Below are positions 43,701 to 56,600 of a DNA stretch of 64,000 nucleotides, in pieces. The notes beneath the pieces were generated by a model. It was not told where the DNA came from, did not search any database, and was given only the letters and a program-made list of their open reading frames with translations. Origin of the DNA: Phoronis australis (Eukaryota; Phoronida; Phoronidae); the NCBI GenBank assembly GCA_002633005.1, contig NMRA01000673.1, positions 88,299-152,298 of the forward strand, in the 5' to 3' direction. The stretch's first letter is position 1. Every line of letters starts with the position of its first letter. A program made the position numbers and the translations under genes.

Positions 43701-46700
43701 CATGTACATGTACATGTACTGCTACTAATAACTAAAATGTCCCTAAATCAAACGTAATTGAGTTCTCTAACTACCTAGCTTGTCGTAGAATACTCGTCGA
43801 TGGGAAGTGATGACGACAATTTTTGGAGACCAGCACAAAAAACAACAATAGTACAGATCCTCACATTAACTCGAACACACTAGAAACGAAATGGCGGAAT
43901 TTCTTAACCCCCAAAACGTCTCTTCCTGAGTAGTGCACAACTAATTAATAAAGTTACATGTACGAAGAGTCGTAATTAACTGAAGCATATGTCTGAGATA
44001 ATCAAAGGACCGCATTTTTACCAGCAATGACACGAACAGAGGTTGCCTTCCCTTTAAAGGTTTGTCTGTAAGCATGTTTACTCAAGAAGGTTTTTGCCTC
44101 GTTTTGAACTTGCACGATAGCACGATACACAAAATTCCCACTGAGTGTACAATTCACGCAACTCGTGACTTTGGAAAAAGTACTTAAAAATCTCAATGAA
44201 GCCTGTTGCATTCAACTTTTTGGCATTGACAGTGCTCACAAATGTCTTTGAATTGGCCCAGTTTCGTGCAAGAATGTGTGAGTAGACGGGGATTAAACAC
44301 AGGTTGTTGCATTGACAGACACATTTGCGTGAATCGCTTGCCTCCGTGTATCCCAACACACTACAGCGGCAATATGACGTACTTGAAGGCCCATCATACC
44401 GGACATGGCTAATCGGTGGTAGCTGCTCACCAGGTCAAGGATTAGTTTCACTAGGCCGAAGGTCTACTCATTAATATGGCGGAAATGAGTCATAAAGCAC
44501 CAAAATATATTTTTATGGGTTTTATACGAAACTCAATGATAAGTTATGGCAAGAGTAGCGCTGCAAAGTGTATTAGTACCGGGCGAGTGGTTATTTTACA
44601 ACTAACAACTGAAGTATCGTGTATTATTGCATGTTAAAAATATGAAAACTACAACCGAGTCTCAAATCTTAATATGTATTTTTGGAATAGTGCACCTTGT
44701 GACTTCTACTATTGACGACACTGGTACATTTTCCTGAGTTGAACTGTCTTGGGAAGCATATCCATACATGTATTTGTTTGGGATTGTGTGTTTGGGATAC
44801 ACCTGGATGTTTCTGACGTGTTCCTGTGTATTGTTTTCTTTTGTCATGGCTGTATAATGAAAATACGTTATTTAGTACCGACGAACAGGAATCTCGGTTT
44901 AGTCCTGGGTGGAACAGCCATATTTCTTTTGCTGCGTTCCTCAGAGTTAGCCAAGATTTGTCACTTGGCTCATTAAATTGAATTCACTCACTATATATAT
45001 GTGTTCTTTTAGACTTTGTCGCAGGTCGACTGGCGAAGACACGGGTTAGTTTCTGCTGTCAAAAATCAGGGGGCGTGCGGTTCTTGCTGGGCGTTCGCAG
45101 CTGTTGGTGTCGTTGAAGCAATACATGCAAAGCTTGCTGGTCAAATGATTGACCTGTCAGAACAACAACTGGTAGACTGTGCTGATGGAACATGGCTTAG
45201 TAAAGGTATGCAGAATGCAAAGATTTTGAAATCTGTACCCTGTTTTGAGTCTCACCTGGATAAGAGTGATGCTTTTAAATTTCCATTTGAGTGGACCTTT
45301 AATATGTGTGTACGAAAGATTGCATCCGGCCTGCATTGTGTTGGCCAAACAGACCATCATTAGACTGGAAAACGCTAATGTGGCCAATCGGTTTGCATGC
45401 ATAACAGGTCAAGTACATGAATTAGCTGTTAGCGGCCAGGCGTCATAACGTCGCACTAAACTGCTACAAATTTTCACCAAAAAAAACCGTTACTGCAACA
45501 ACTATACACCTAAAACACGAAATAATTGTGGCAATATGAATATTGAAGCTTGAGTCTGTCAGAATCTTTCTAGTTAACATACGGCCGAAACGCCTCGTCC
45601 TTTAAAAAAGAGCATGTTTAAAGTATATTCCTTATATTCATAGTTCGAGTAATTTCATGATATGTCTTCGTGTAGGTTGTCAAGGTGGAAGTGTTTACAT
45701 GGCCCTTCTTTACGTAAAGAAAGAAGGTGGCTTGGTACGTGAGGAGGCCTACCCCTACGCTGCTGCTGACGGAAGGTGCGAGGCAGGGCGGGAACAACGA
45801 GTGGCAACAATTTCCAATATAACGGTACCTGTTTTAGCACTAATTGATAAGTAGACTAAACATGTATAAACAACAGCAACATACAGAATTTATTTAATAT
45901 CTGTATGCTCATATCTAACCAATTTCGAGCCGGGGCAGGGTGCTCGAAATAGTCATTCTTTGTCCCCGATGATTTCAGACATCCGATTACAGATGTGTTG
46001 CTGAATGACAATAACAAACCTTAAAATGGAAGATTTTACAAACACAATTGCTTCGCTTATTGAATTATAAAATAAAAACGCGTTTTGCAGGTGATGTGTA
46101 CGCTAGATCGTCTACGTTCACCATGATACCGTAACGGGAAGAGCTTTAATTTTTTAAATTTATTCAACGACAATCCGTGTTCCCCTTTTTGCCAGGAAGA
46201 CAATACGAGGAGCTGCGTTAAAGGCACCAAATAAAGTAGATACTTTTTCAGTTGGAATTAAGTGACCACCTGTAGGAATTCCGGGATTGATTTTAAAATC
46301 CCAATTAGCATAAATATCGCAATTTTCAATGTATGGCCATGTACAAATTACTCAGTACTCGTTTTGAAAGCAGCCCGTCGATCTCAAACGCCAACATTTT
46401 TGACAGCCGTTTGTCTCGAGAGACGGGGGTTATGCGCCGTCTGTCAGTCATTGGTTGGATTGCAGCGTTGCCTGTGGCTAAAAAGTCCGATTCTCGGGTG
46501 TCATATTTTGTAGCAGTTGTCACAGGGGTATACTTTGGTCTTGATCAGTAGAATCAGATGCAGCCCTCTGACGTATGTATTCTTGAAGTAGTGCCTGTTT
46601 TTTCTTGTCTTTCATTTGCTCACTGGTTTTAATGCATGACTTGACACTCGACCTCCACCCGCTACGATCGAAGGCAACAACTTCCCAATCTGCGACATTT

Positions 46701-49700
46701 ATGTTTCCCGTTTTCTGATCGCACTAACGAAAATCTTTATAACGAACCATGGGCCTTCCTGCAGGTCTGGTTCCAGTGGCAATCTCTCCATAATCTATGT
46801 CGCTTGGCATTCCCCAATCGCCGATGGGCCTTACGTGGCCCATACATACAAGGCAGCTCCGCCTGGGGTAAAACTTTGAAGTTGGCGAAATGATCCTGCT
46901 CCTTGATACCGACTATCCTTCTCAGGCAGAGCATATTGAAAGAGTTGAGTTTGCGCTCTTGGCAGGTGTACAGGGACCATGATTCGCTGCCGTGTAGGAG
47001 AATGTTGAAAACACAAGCACGGTAGACCCATGACAATAAGAATGAGATTTTTTTCTCAGTCCTTTTGCGTTAGACAAGCCATTGCTGAGACCGCTTTGCC
47101 GATCTTGGTGTTGAGTTCATCGTACAGTAAAATATCTCTTGTAATAGTAAGACCAAGATAAATGAACTTGTCTACCACTTGGAGGATATAGTCTCCAATG
47201 ACGATGTTGGTAACCCTAGTAGCACCCTGACTAACGACGCAGGTCTTCTTGAGGCTGACGGTAAGGCCCAAAACCTCGCATGAATGAGCGAAGGAGTCAG
47301 TGAGACGTTTGAGTGCGTCCTCGCTATTAAGAGTAATATCAACATCACCAGCAAAGATCATGTCTCTCATGAGTTTTCTTTGCATTTTGTTCTATGCACG
47401 AAGACGGGCTAGGTTGAAGAGTTTTCCGTCGTTTTGAGTATGGATGTAGACTCCACCATTTGACTGGCAAAAGGCATGGGATAAGCGCGTAGGGAGAAGA
47501 ATGTGCCGAAGAGTGTAGGAACGAGAAGGCACCCGTGTTTCACTCCACTGTTGATGGAAAATGGATCTGGCGATAAGCCATCGTACCGCACAACTCTCTG
47601 CATGTCATGGAAAGACGTGATCATTCCCAGAAGCTTGATATGATACCGAATCCTTTATAGAAGGGAGAAGTAGACTTTCCTACCGACAAGGTTGTCGCGT
47701 TTCGTAAGATCTAGGAAAGCAAGGTACAGGGTTCATCTCTGCCTACGGCACTTTAAACCTCCAACATTAAACATGTTATTATCATGTTTAAGGTTATCGT
47801 TAAATTTGCCCAAGCAGCAATTTGCGACAGCTGTCTCTCTACTAAAGAGATTTGTGCCCTAATCACGCACGTGTCTCAACAGGTTGTCACCAGTGGAAGT
47901 GAGAGTGGTTTGGCAGATGCGCTCTCCAGCATCGGTCCAGTGGCTGTTGGTATAGACGCCAGTCACCGCTCATTTATGAGCTACAGTGAAGGGATCTATG
48001 ACGAATCGTCTTGTAGCAGCTCTCAGCTAAACCACGGAGTATTAGCTGTTGGTTTCACGGAGGATGCATGGATTGTGAAAAATAGGTAAGCTTCAGTACC
48101 CCCAATGTATAATGTCCGCTTACACTTGTAGTCTGGTGCTTCTGCTAATGTCCTGTATGCGATTCATTTTGCGCATGTGCCCACAGGTGAATTATGGAAA
48201 AATGCATGACCCCAGCGGACACTTGCGTACATGATACTACTGAAGTTACAATAGTGGTTCGCTAACATTGCGAGTGCCATATTTCCTGCAGGTGGCCTTG
48301 CTTGATTGTGAGACGAATATAAACTCGTCTTCGCCAATCAATATTAAGTTTTGATTTTGGCCACACGGTCTCCAAATTGTTCCTTAGCCAGCTACGAGTT
48401 GATATCAGGCCGCACCGCAATAGCTGACATTTCGTTATTGCTGAAGACCATGCTTCACAAGTTGGTTTCTCACGGCTTATCACATAACGCGCACCGCAAG
48501 CTCTGCATTCACTCCTAATCTGAATCAGGAGCAAACAATGTTTCTCTTCTTTGGCGGATTACGAGTTTACAACTGCATTTAGTAGCGTCATTGGAAGAAA
48601 AACGATAAATGCCAAACGGTAAGATGCAATATACATGTAGTACAATTTGTTCTGGTATGCGTTCGATTCGTTTGGGAGCACGGCAACATCTCAAGGCTGA
48701 TATCAGGTGGGGCTATGGAGTACAAAAACGACCAATTTCAGTAGACATCAGGACCCGGGGTCAAACCTTTGTATTCGAAACTAGGCTCAAAAATTGACTA
48801 ATTGCATGGCACGCTTCCAGTTAACTAACTGATTTTTATTCAAATCATGCGGCGTGGCTGGTTAGATTTGGATTCTGAGTCAAGTCTGAGTTTGAAGATC
48901 AGTTACTTTGGTTGGGGCCGGGTTTTAATTTTCTAAAGTAGGAAATTATTTTTGATATTTTCTATTCTTATGCGGACTCACGGTAATTGGATGTTATCCT
49001 ACGCTTGCACACGTACATGTAATATGCTTTGCGTGGATAACTGCATAATCATAATGCACTAGATGTTGCCAGTGTTAAGTCTGAACTGGGAGATTTTTTT
49101 GGAGTTGGTAGCACGCATATATTGTCCATCATGTGCAAACATAGATTAGAAACTCATGGGCAAAAAAAAACTTCTTAGCACACGGTGAATACTAAAAATA
49201 ATGTCAAGTTCCATTTCTCGCGGAACGATTAGATTCCGGCCCCTGGTGACGCTGCAAAAGGGACGGTTCTCAATCCATTGCATCGTACATCAGGTGCCTT
49301 TTTTCTTTTTGGAAATGTGGACAGTTAAAAAATTCCGAATCCCCTGAGCAAATTTCAAACAGACTCGAAGCACTTTTGTACAAACCGTAATCACAATAGA
49401 CCGTGAGCATAAGTGCTATGCGCTGGATAACGATTGCATTGCACTGTCAGGTGCAAGGCTGCCAGTGTGGAACAATGCATTAAACAATCAAACTTATCGT
49501 TTAGATTAGATTTAAAATTCTGTACAACCGATCGGCAACCTAGTGAGCTGGTGGTCACGCAAAATGCCTTGACTAATGTCGTCAGTATTACTCGAAGCTG
49601 TAATTCGTAGATCATCTGGCCATAACTGGAGATAAGAGCTTTCAAATGTTATTGTACCTAATCCGATTTATCAAAGACGCAACGTGGAAAGATTTGATCA

Positions 49701-49855
49701 TTTTGATTTCTACGTGAAAGTGACTTAGATTCGATGCACGTTTTTGTTTGTTTTCTAGCTGGGGAAGCGACTGGGGAGAGAATGGTTACGCACGGATGTC
49801 TCGGAACAAAGAAAACCAGTGTGGTATAGCCACCGCAGCAATATACGCGCGTTAA
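40665..49855 (+). CDS. Cathepsin L-like cysteine protease gene (papain family C1A), complete
   Basis: Six exons: 40665-40781, 41996-42220, 45013-45205, 45676-45824, 47883-48085 and 49759-49855. They join in one frame to give 327 aa, close to the usual length of about 330 for cathepsin L. Order: signal peptide (1 to about 15), I29 inhibitory propeptide with an exact ERFNIN pattern and the GxNxFSD motif, and the mature C1A domain from about residue 117. Catalytic residues are present: oxyanion Gln133, Cys139 (ACGSCWAF), His279 (LNHGV) and Asn295 (KNSWG). The enzyme is made as a lysosomal or secreted zymogen and degrades proteins at acidic pH. The exact cathepsin subtype is inferred. It is transcribed away from the astacin gene. 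Confidence 0.94.
40782..41995. other. Cathepsin intron 1, no feature recognised
   Basis: About 1.2 kb, AT-rich. No exon or clear repeat was found. Confidence 0.5.
41996..42220 (+). CDS. Cathepsin exon 2: I29 propeptide with ERFNIN motif
   Basis: 75 codons, phase 0-0, acceptor [25 protein letters not shown] fits E-x3-R-x2-I-W-x2-N-x3-I-x3-N exactly (Trp in place of Phe). [10 protein letters not shown] is the GxNxFxD motif. This propeptide type is typical of cathepsin L-like, not B-like, enzymes. Donor AGG|GTAGTT. Confidence 0.92.
42950..43245 (+). pseudogene. Frameshifted THAP-type zinc finger remnant in cathepsin intron 2
   Basis: The plus strand read across three frames gives the THAP (C2CH) signature in order: [20 protein letters not shown] (42965-43024), then [20 protein letters not shown] then [10 protein letters not shown], then [17 protein letters not shown], then [16 protein letters not shown]. 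Conserved CxxxC, HRFP, Trp, CxxH and a C-terminal basic/AV stretch fit the family. THAP fingers occur in P-element-like transposases and host transcription factors. At least two frameshifts show it is broken. Confidence 0.5.
43087..43728 (+). CDS. Hypothetical open reading frame, 213 codons, in cathepsin intron 2
   Basis: Longest clean open frame in this part. Its start overlaps the THAP remnant. It includes [20 protein letters not shown] then [20 protein letters not shown]. The C-terminal end runs into a TACATGTA tract (MYMYMY). No domain recognised beyond the possible THAP C-terminal edge. Probably a decayed transposon-derived or processed sequence, not an independent gene. Confidence 0.3.
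   Translation: MQRYRQRNLHNTGDLPSVCQAFTAVGIDEVSCKTRRNALLKRVASRAVASVVTGSYPYMYTVIRAYERTVERAISELAVIHPETMLSGESQYRKIWTPRGEESSASNGQAGEANFDEFIVDVTKVLELFRRFRLCGQGITRFDVSGSGARVTIQWEYYRHSIEVGITVHTMHLHQVVPRRLSSVSASSLSAPVCILPNYTRPQTYMYMYMYCY
43730..45012. other. Remainder of cathepsin intron 2
   Basis: A minus-strand open stretch near 44078-44359 ([20 protein letters not shown]) has no recognised family. Nothing else is supported. Confidence 0.35.
45013..45205 (+). CDS. Cathepsin exon 3: catalytic cysteine
   Basis: 64 codons plus one base. [20 protein letters not shown] then [20 protein letters not shown] contains the mature N-terminus, oxyanion Gln and catalytic Cys. [12 protein letters not shown] is the following family motif. 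Acceptor TTTTAG, donor G|GTATGC. Confidence 0.95.
45676..45824 (+). CDS. Cathepsin exon 4: GCxGG and YPY region
   Basis: 149 nt, phase 1 in and 0 out. [20 protein letters not shown] then [13 protein letters not shown] matches the C1A segment GCxGGxxxxAFxY...YPYxxxDGxC. ISNIT is a possible N-glycosylation site (NIT). Acceptor TGTAG, donor ACG|GTACCT. Confidence 0.93.
46540..47780 (-). mobile_element. Degenerate LINE (non-LTR retrotransposon), 3' half, antisense in cathepsin intron 4
   Basis: Minus-strand frames in order: [40 protein letters not shown], then [20 protein letters not shown] and [20 protein letters not shown], then [36 protein letters not shown], and [20 protein letters not shown]. 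This is the RT fingers/palm and C-terminal end of a LINE. The catalytic FADD box reads FAGD, and stops and frameshifts occur, so it is inactive. It opposes the host gene. Confidence 0.85.
47883..48085 (+). CDS. Cathepsin exon 5: catalytic histidine
   Basis: 203 nt, phase 0 in and 2 out. [20 protein letters not shown] then GIYDESSC, then [19 protein letters not shown]. It carries the catalytic His and, at its end, the catalytic Asn. Acceptor CAACAG, donor AG|GTAAGC. The in-frame sequence upstream of the acceptor is intronic read-through. Confidence 0.93.
48086..49758. other. Cathepsin intron 5, no feature recognised
   Basis: AT-rich sequence without an identifiable repeat or exon. Confidence 0.45.
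49759..49855 (+). CDS. Cathepsin exon 6: C-terminus and stop
   Basis: Begins (S)[20 protein letters not shown] then [11 protein letters not shown] and TAA (49853-49855). This is the canonical WGxxWGxxGYxxxxRxxxNxCGIAxxAxYP end. No AATAAA was found close downstream. Confidence 0.95.
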
Positions 49856-52800
49856 GCAAATAGAGATGTTATAATAGAAATATAGCTCTGTCCGACTGTT
49901 CATTAAGTTATTATACATGTAATTACCTTGTCCTTGAGTATTTTAATATCAAATAGTTTTCACAAATTCATTCTCCCATGCAGCAGGAGAACTCACACGT
50001 TACCCTGAGGAAACCACAACACGTAGCACGCAGTGCTGAGCTAGTCACGTTCGTTTAAGGCCCAGGATCTAACCTGTGACCACGAAAGTCGACTAGAAAT
50101 AGAAGTGTGTGCTTAATTTACAGAAAACGTATAACTGCGTACTCGAATCATGGGGCTTGATTGGCTTGCCCCCGAGTCCGAGTACCAAGAGTATATTCAG
50201 GAATACGACTGAGGTGGATGAAATGATACAGTAGCTTCCTGCAAGTACGAAATTCACGCTTGAAATAGATGATGAGCAAATTCATGTAACCTACTTGTTA
50301 CGGTATTTTCTTGTCATTTCCTTTTGGTACTGTAGTTGAAAAGACCCATCCTGGATTGAACGCACCTCATTTGCCAAGGTAAGACAATGTGCTACATGAC
50401 TGACTTGTTCACAGTCAAGCACTTCTGGGTTCATTTACAACACTGACCTTTGACGTTTTGCCAATTCCTTGGTGTCAGTATTGGACCCCAAACCCGGCAG
50501 TAATACCAAGGAGTGTTCACTTGAGAGTTCGGTAGTTACCGCTACTACTAGCGCCGCCAAGTAGCGAGAAAACGGACAAGTACAATGCGCCAGAACAATG
50601 GCGAGGGACGCATTTTGCAGGGTAGTAACTTGCACAAATTCATAAGCAAAAACAACAGAACTAACTGTATGTTTACGTTTCCTAATGATCCTGGAAGGTA
50701 ATGAATATTTGTTATTCAATAATATGATACATTGTCTTTATTTTTGTGTGTTTTGTTCACAGTTAGAAGACAAGTCGATCGCACTCCCGTGTCGTCTTCA
50801 GTGTAGGCTACTGCACAGGCCGGGGGAAGGACTAGGATTAATGATGTGATCGTCAGCTTTTTTGGATATTTGCAGTCCACGTATTCTAAATCAAAATAAT
50901 GTCAAATGTAAGTGAACGATCACAGGTATAATTTTAGAGAAACAGGGCACAAGTACACTGCATTATTAAGGAAACTCCAGGGTTAGTTCACTGAATAGTT
51001 GATTTCAGATGGTGGTCACTATCAGTACGAAGCAAGTAAGTGTTTTTTGACTCCAGTCGTTCGTGGCTTTTACATTAGTAACACATAGATTATTTTCCGT
51101 GAATGTTTTTCGGTAGATTATACATGTACTTCATCATAATGTAAGAGGTCAGTTCCTCAACTTCTTCGGCTGCTGAACAACGTGGTCTTCAGGTACGCTT
51201 TACTAGAGAGATCATTTTGCCCACCGCGCAATTGCTACGAAACGTTTGGTGAGGTCGCCGCTTCGATTTAAGTGGTTTCGTCTGGAAGCCGCTGTTAGGA
51301 ATCGTTAAACGATAATAAAATCGCAATATCATTGGCTATCATACAGCTCCAGTAAAGCTAATGACTTACAAGAAGTCAATACTATCCAAAATAACAACAG
51401 CATGTTTGTTCTGGCGTAAAATCCACTGTATTCATATAAGTGATATTTGACATTGGTCAAATAAAGATTGTAGGTAATTTACAAGATATTTGCTGTTTGG
51501 AATGGCAATTCCATGTCACCAGATAAGGCATAGTATTTACTTAGTAAACATACTTACATGTACAGCCATAAGAACGAAATGACATTAGTTGAATTTACAG
51601 TAGCGATAATATATAACAAATATAGTAAGTTCTAATAAAAATAATGGTAGCAGTAATAATTATTATAAGAACAACCCAATTAAAGGATTACAATAATAAT
51701 AGTAATTTTATCACGCATTATGTGACAACGCATACGAACTCAAAAACGGCAGCAAAATATCGAGATTTCCCTCGTCGTAGAACTGAGAGTACCACTGGAA
51801 AGTACGATTATGTCTTTCCTTTTCTCAGCATTCAGAACAGTGCCTAGAAAACTAAACACTTTAACTCAGTCAGCGCACAGTTGTATATATTTCTGAACAT
51901 AGAATTTCCTTGTCGACTGCTTACCAACATGTTCTTAAAGGAGTCACATGGCCATGTAACTTTAGAAAGTTTAGCCAAAATTAAACATACCTTGACCACG
52001 AAACAACAGTGTCAATAACATTATAAAGTTTTATTCGATGCACATGTTCAAGGAGAAAATAAAGAATGGCGTTACTTTTCAAAAATATCATTCCGTTTTC
52101 TATTTTTCACTTTCAAAGAAATGAAAATCATAAAAATGCCTTATTTTTCATAGCCCTGCTCACGCACAGGTGCAACATTTTAAAAACAATTCCTTTCCAA
52201 TTTTGAGCTCAGTGCACAAAGCATTATAGCCGAATGTTTCATACATATACATGTATGACCAGCCGTCTCTGAGACATGATATTTCGAATTCAGGCAAACT
52301 TGGACTTTGGTAGGGTTATAAATAATCTACTTGAATTTAGGTAACAGGCATACGGTAAAGTACATGTATAAGGCGGTAAGAATTTTAAATGCAAGTTTGT
52401 ACACTAAAATATCTACGTAGAGAGATTAGGTATTAAATAAAGTACTTGTCTCAAAGTGCGTCTATGTCATAAACTACGAGACCGTAACTTTGAGAGGACT
52501 GCTTCAGGAACTCACGCCAAACCTTAAACCACGTGATCAAAGTTGTTTCGTTTCACACTCTTCAGTTTCCGTCTTTTCTGTTGTTTTGGACATATTACTG
52601 AAACGAAAGTTCCACATATTGATTTAAAAAAGGGATGACAAATTGACAATAGGATTTGAATGAAACAAGTCTGTTGCAATGTGACACTGCAGACGCAAAA
52701 ATGTTACGAGTTAAGGAGGTGTTTTCACCGGCTTTGTTTCTAATGCTAGTCAATGTCTGGCGAAGTGTCACATAAATGTGTTTTTCTCGAATGTGGTAAA

Positions 52801-53446
52801 TATAGATCAACTTGCTGCATGACTATGCAAGTCACCGTGTCAACATCGCCCGAGCAAAATAGGAAAAAAACACGAAGAAAACACTAAAATAAGCTGAATG
52901 TTGTGTAATGTACACGTGGAATGAGAAACGGGGTGTCTAGTTTATGGGTTGCACTGAGTATGCGCCATACCTCATGTAATTATCGGAGTTAAAAGGAGCC
53001 TTACAAAGTCCTTTATTCTCTAATGCACTCATAACTGAAGGCAATTTTTGCCACTACTTGCCCAGTAGTAAACGCCAGTTCTAAAAATTTGGCGTGATTT
53101 ATGCAGCGCTGTGAACTAGTGAGAAATTATTATGTTCGCTGGTCAATCATAATTCTCCCCTGGAACATGCGCTATGTACAGCCGTGGTTAGAGCACGCCA
53201 AACAAAATCTTGTTTCTTTTTTTAAATTCAAGTGACATACTGTCCTCGTGGTTACCTCCTTCGCACAATAAAATTCAAGATCTGAAAATTGTTTGAAAAT
53301 GTGTTGTGAATGTCAGTGCGCATTTCATTCCCTTACAGCATGTCCGTGTGTCCAAATCGCGTATATTGGTGACAGACGAGTGCTCACTAAACATCCGAAT
53401 ACACTTACGGAAATGTATTAAACACCCTACAAAAGCTTTGCGCGAC
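49856..53446. other. Region between cathepsin and VWDE-like genes
   Basis: 3' flank of both convergent genes. A minus-strand AATAAA (53012-53017) lies about 430 bp after the VWDE stop and could serve as its poly(A) signal. No independent gene was recognised. If the VWDE tail is spliced onward, further exons could lie here, but none was identified. Confidence 0.4.
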
Positions 53447-53691
53447 TTACACACGGCCTCTTCTTTTCCTTGACCACACGACCAGGCTGATAATTAGTAG
53501 TGTTAGAACTACTGCAACAGAGACACCGACTATGATTCCTATCTTCCAGCCTTCAAAACCGCCATGTTGGCGGACATCAGGAGACAACGTTGTGGTTTCT
53601 TTCAACTTTTTCTCAGTCGTGAATTCTTGCCTTGTAGGCTCCCGAGGCCGCAGAGTTGTTGCACTAGCCGAGGTGGTCTGACAGCCCTCAC
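53447..53691 (-). CDS. VWDE: VWDE-like last exon seen: stem, transmembrane helix and tail
   Basis: Thr/Ser-rich stem (EGCQTTSASATTLRPREPTR), a helix WKIGIIVGVSVAVVLTLLII then SLVVW, a stop-transfer SRKRRGR, Val and TAA. The TAA lies inside a sequence GT|GTAAGT that could be a splice donor. The tail may therefore be longer in some transcripts. Acceptor TCCAG. Confidence 0.85.
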
Positions 53692-56600
53692 CTGGACATG
53701 TTAAAATGGTTTCGTAGTTTAATATTAGTCACATTTTTTTTTGCCCACGTGCACGCAGACAAGCACCAAATTCTAGATTTTAGGATTAATCTAGTCGGAA
53801 AGGCCACGGCTTGCACCCCACCCACTCATCAACTAAATTCCATCTTTGTGAGGGAAATTGGGTGAGGAAGTGAAAATTGATTTCAACATGATAAAAATGT
53901 GTTCTGCATATGTTTTTATGCAAATTAGTGCCACCGTTACTGAATTTCAATTACTTGGCAATATCTCACTAACTAATCAATATAATTAAATGCATTAAGT
54001 ACCTACATTTCGAAGGTCAGGCATTACGATAGAATGGTCTTGTGGGTATATACATGTAACTATATGAATTGTAAACTAGACAACAAAGATTTAACGATTC
54101 TTTATTGACTTATCGCCAAAACACTAATGCATGCAAATTGATTATAATTTCAATGAAAAAATCACAAGTGTCGTAAATGTCTTTAAGGTCAACCACTGAC
54201 GATAGCGAAATTTGACTAATTGATGAACGTTTCACGGAATGAGATAAAAGCGACATGGAATGATATAGGTTCATGAGCCAGATACCTGGTTACTGCGATA
54301 TTAAGACAGCACTTCGTCTGAAGATCATTTATTACATCGGTTGGGTTGCGTTTATTATTCACTTTATGTGATCCGTTTAAGAATCAGCGGTAGTGTACAT
54401 CATCATTATTATCACTGCTATCGTCACCATTGCTTTTAAATAGCCATCACCATCATCACCATCATCCTCATTGTTTTCTTAACGTTCATCATCATCGTCA
54501 CGATCGTCATGGTCGTCATCGTAGCCATCCTAATAACCAAAACATTTCAGTGATGGGAAAGAAATAAGCTTACTCTTTCTTGGGGACCACGACGAACGAC
54601 TCAGATCAGGCAAGCAGATGTTACACCTATCATGGGGACTTTGCTCTCCATTCCGATAGCATGAACCGTTGATAACGCATGAATTCATCTGCAAAGCATT
54701 AGTTATCTCAATGAAGTTATCCATTATCTACCTTTTAGGGTTTGGAATTTCCCTCTCTAGAGGATTTCCTCATTTTTGGTTTCAATTTTCTCTTAATATT
54801 TTATTTCCAGATTCCCATTTTTCATCTATTTTAAAAAATATTTTGGCTTCATTCATGCAAAAATATTTCTTTCAGTTAAATTTATTTTACAACATAAATA
54901 TTTCTATTACACAGGCCTGTTTGTTTGTCGAATGATACATCATATGGAAAATTTTCCTCTTTTCTGTCATTGCTCAAACACTTAAATGTTCTAAACTCAA
55001 CAATTATTATTTTTATCAAATGCCATGGTCTTTGGTCCAATCTCTGATCTCGAACAAAAAAAAACAAAATTATGTTCTGATCCACAACCCCCCCGCAGTA
55101 AAGCTACAAATTCAGCTCTGAACAAGAACTATCAAAGTTTTACTCTTACCTTTTTACACATACATGTAGCTCAAACCTGAGACACCCCAAGTGTGCAAAT
55201 ATGTATTGAGAAATCGACATGGTGTAAGTGTTCACAAACATGCCGAGCTACCTTGACTTTGCAGTTATGTAAAACAGAACACGTCAAATATGAAGACAAT
55301 TTGAAAATTCTGTTCGAGTTCCGAGAATATTCCCCAGGGACAAGGTTCTTCATTTACACAATGATATGTGCCATAAGCGATCATTTATATCGTGTGGAAT
55401 TTGAAATTTAGAAGAGGATTTATAGTCTAAACCTACTGTAGTTCAGTATGTAATCTCATGAAGCGCCATGGTAAAACACTTTTGACCTTGACAGGGAGCA
55501 GACATTTACAAATGCTTTTCTGTTCCTTAGATAAGTTAAAACTTTTATTAACAGCGATTATAGTGTACCTTTTCGAAACACGAAGTCGCATTTAAATCGC
55601 AGTTGAAGCACGCCGAGTTGAAAATGATCAGAACTCCGTATCTACTCTTCCGCTTGCCGTCGTTGCTTACGTGAACTTTGTACGCTATTGGTTCATGCGG
55701 CAGTCGACTTGCTGACAGCTGATCTGGCGATGGCAACCGGCAGGTTACTTCCGCATAATTTTCAAACTCTGCTGGTTGGTTGATGCTGACATTGCTAACC
55801 GAGGTCAAACCATCACTACCTATCTGCTCGAAGACAAAACAAAGAAAATAAAACTATTAAAAACTGCGCAGAATTTTATTTAATTGCTTAACATAAAATT
55901 ATGAAATATTATTACAAAATTCCGTTGGCATGATACCCTTTCCTTTTATTGAGGTCTTATTCTTTAGAACGGATGATGTACATAAGGAGAAGAAATCCGT
56001 TTGGTTTTCTGGAGCGTTGTGGACAAATGTGCTCCGTTGTCCCTCCTTACATACATGTAGAAAATCAAGCGGCTGGGGTAAATTTGAGATCATTTGTTGA
56101 GTGTTAGGTGGACTCGTTTTCATTTTAATATTTCAGCCATTTTAACTTAAGGTTTTGTAATAGTAATTATTGTCGATATATCAGGATGCAGATCGTGTTT
56201 TCTTGTTTTATGCATGATTTCATGAACTCTTCTTCATGTTTTACACCTTTTGTCAGAAACATAGTGTTCTGAGTTGACTGAAGAACAGCCATGCTCTGAA
56301 CGCGTACGCCCAATAAATTTTCTCTATGAGGCTTTTATCGGAGCATGACTCCAATTCAGCTATGTCATTTGTTCCCAAAGTGTCCAATGCTCAAGACATT
56401 TCAACGAACATCGTGAGCTTTGCGGAATACTTGTATTAAGCCAAATAAGAGGTGTGCTTATTCAATTTTTTGGATTGTGCCGGAGTTTCTTCGGCTAAAT
56501 TTTTAATCCAGTGAGCATAGCACATTATTTTTGCGTTCGTACGCTAAAGCTTTATTTTACTGTTTCCACGAAACGACTCAAACGATCAAGTCCATTAATT

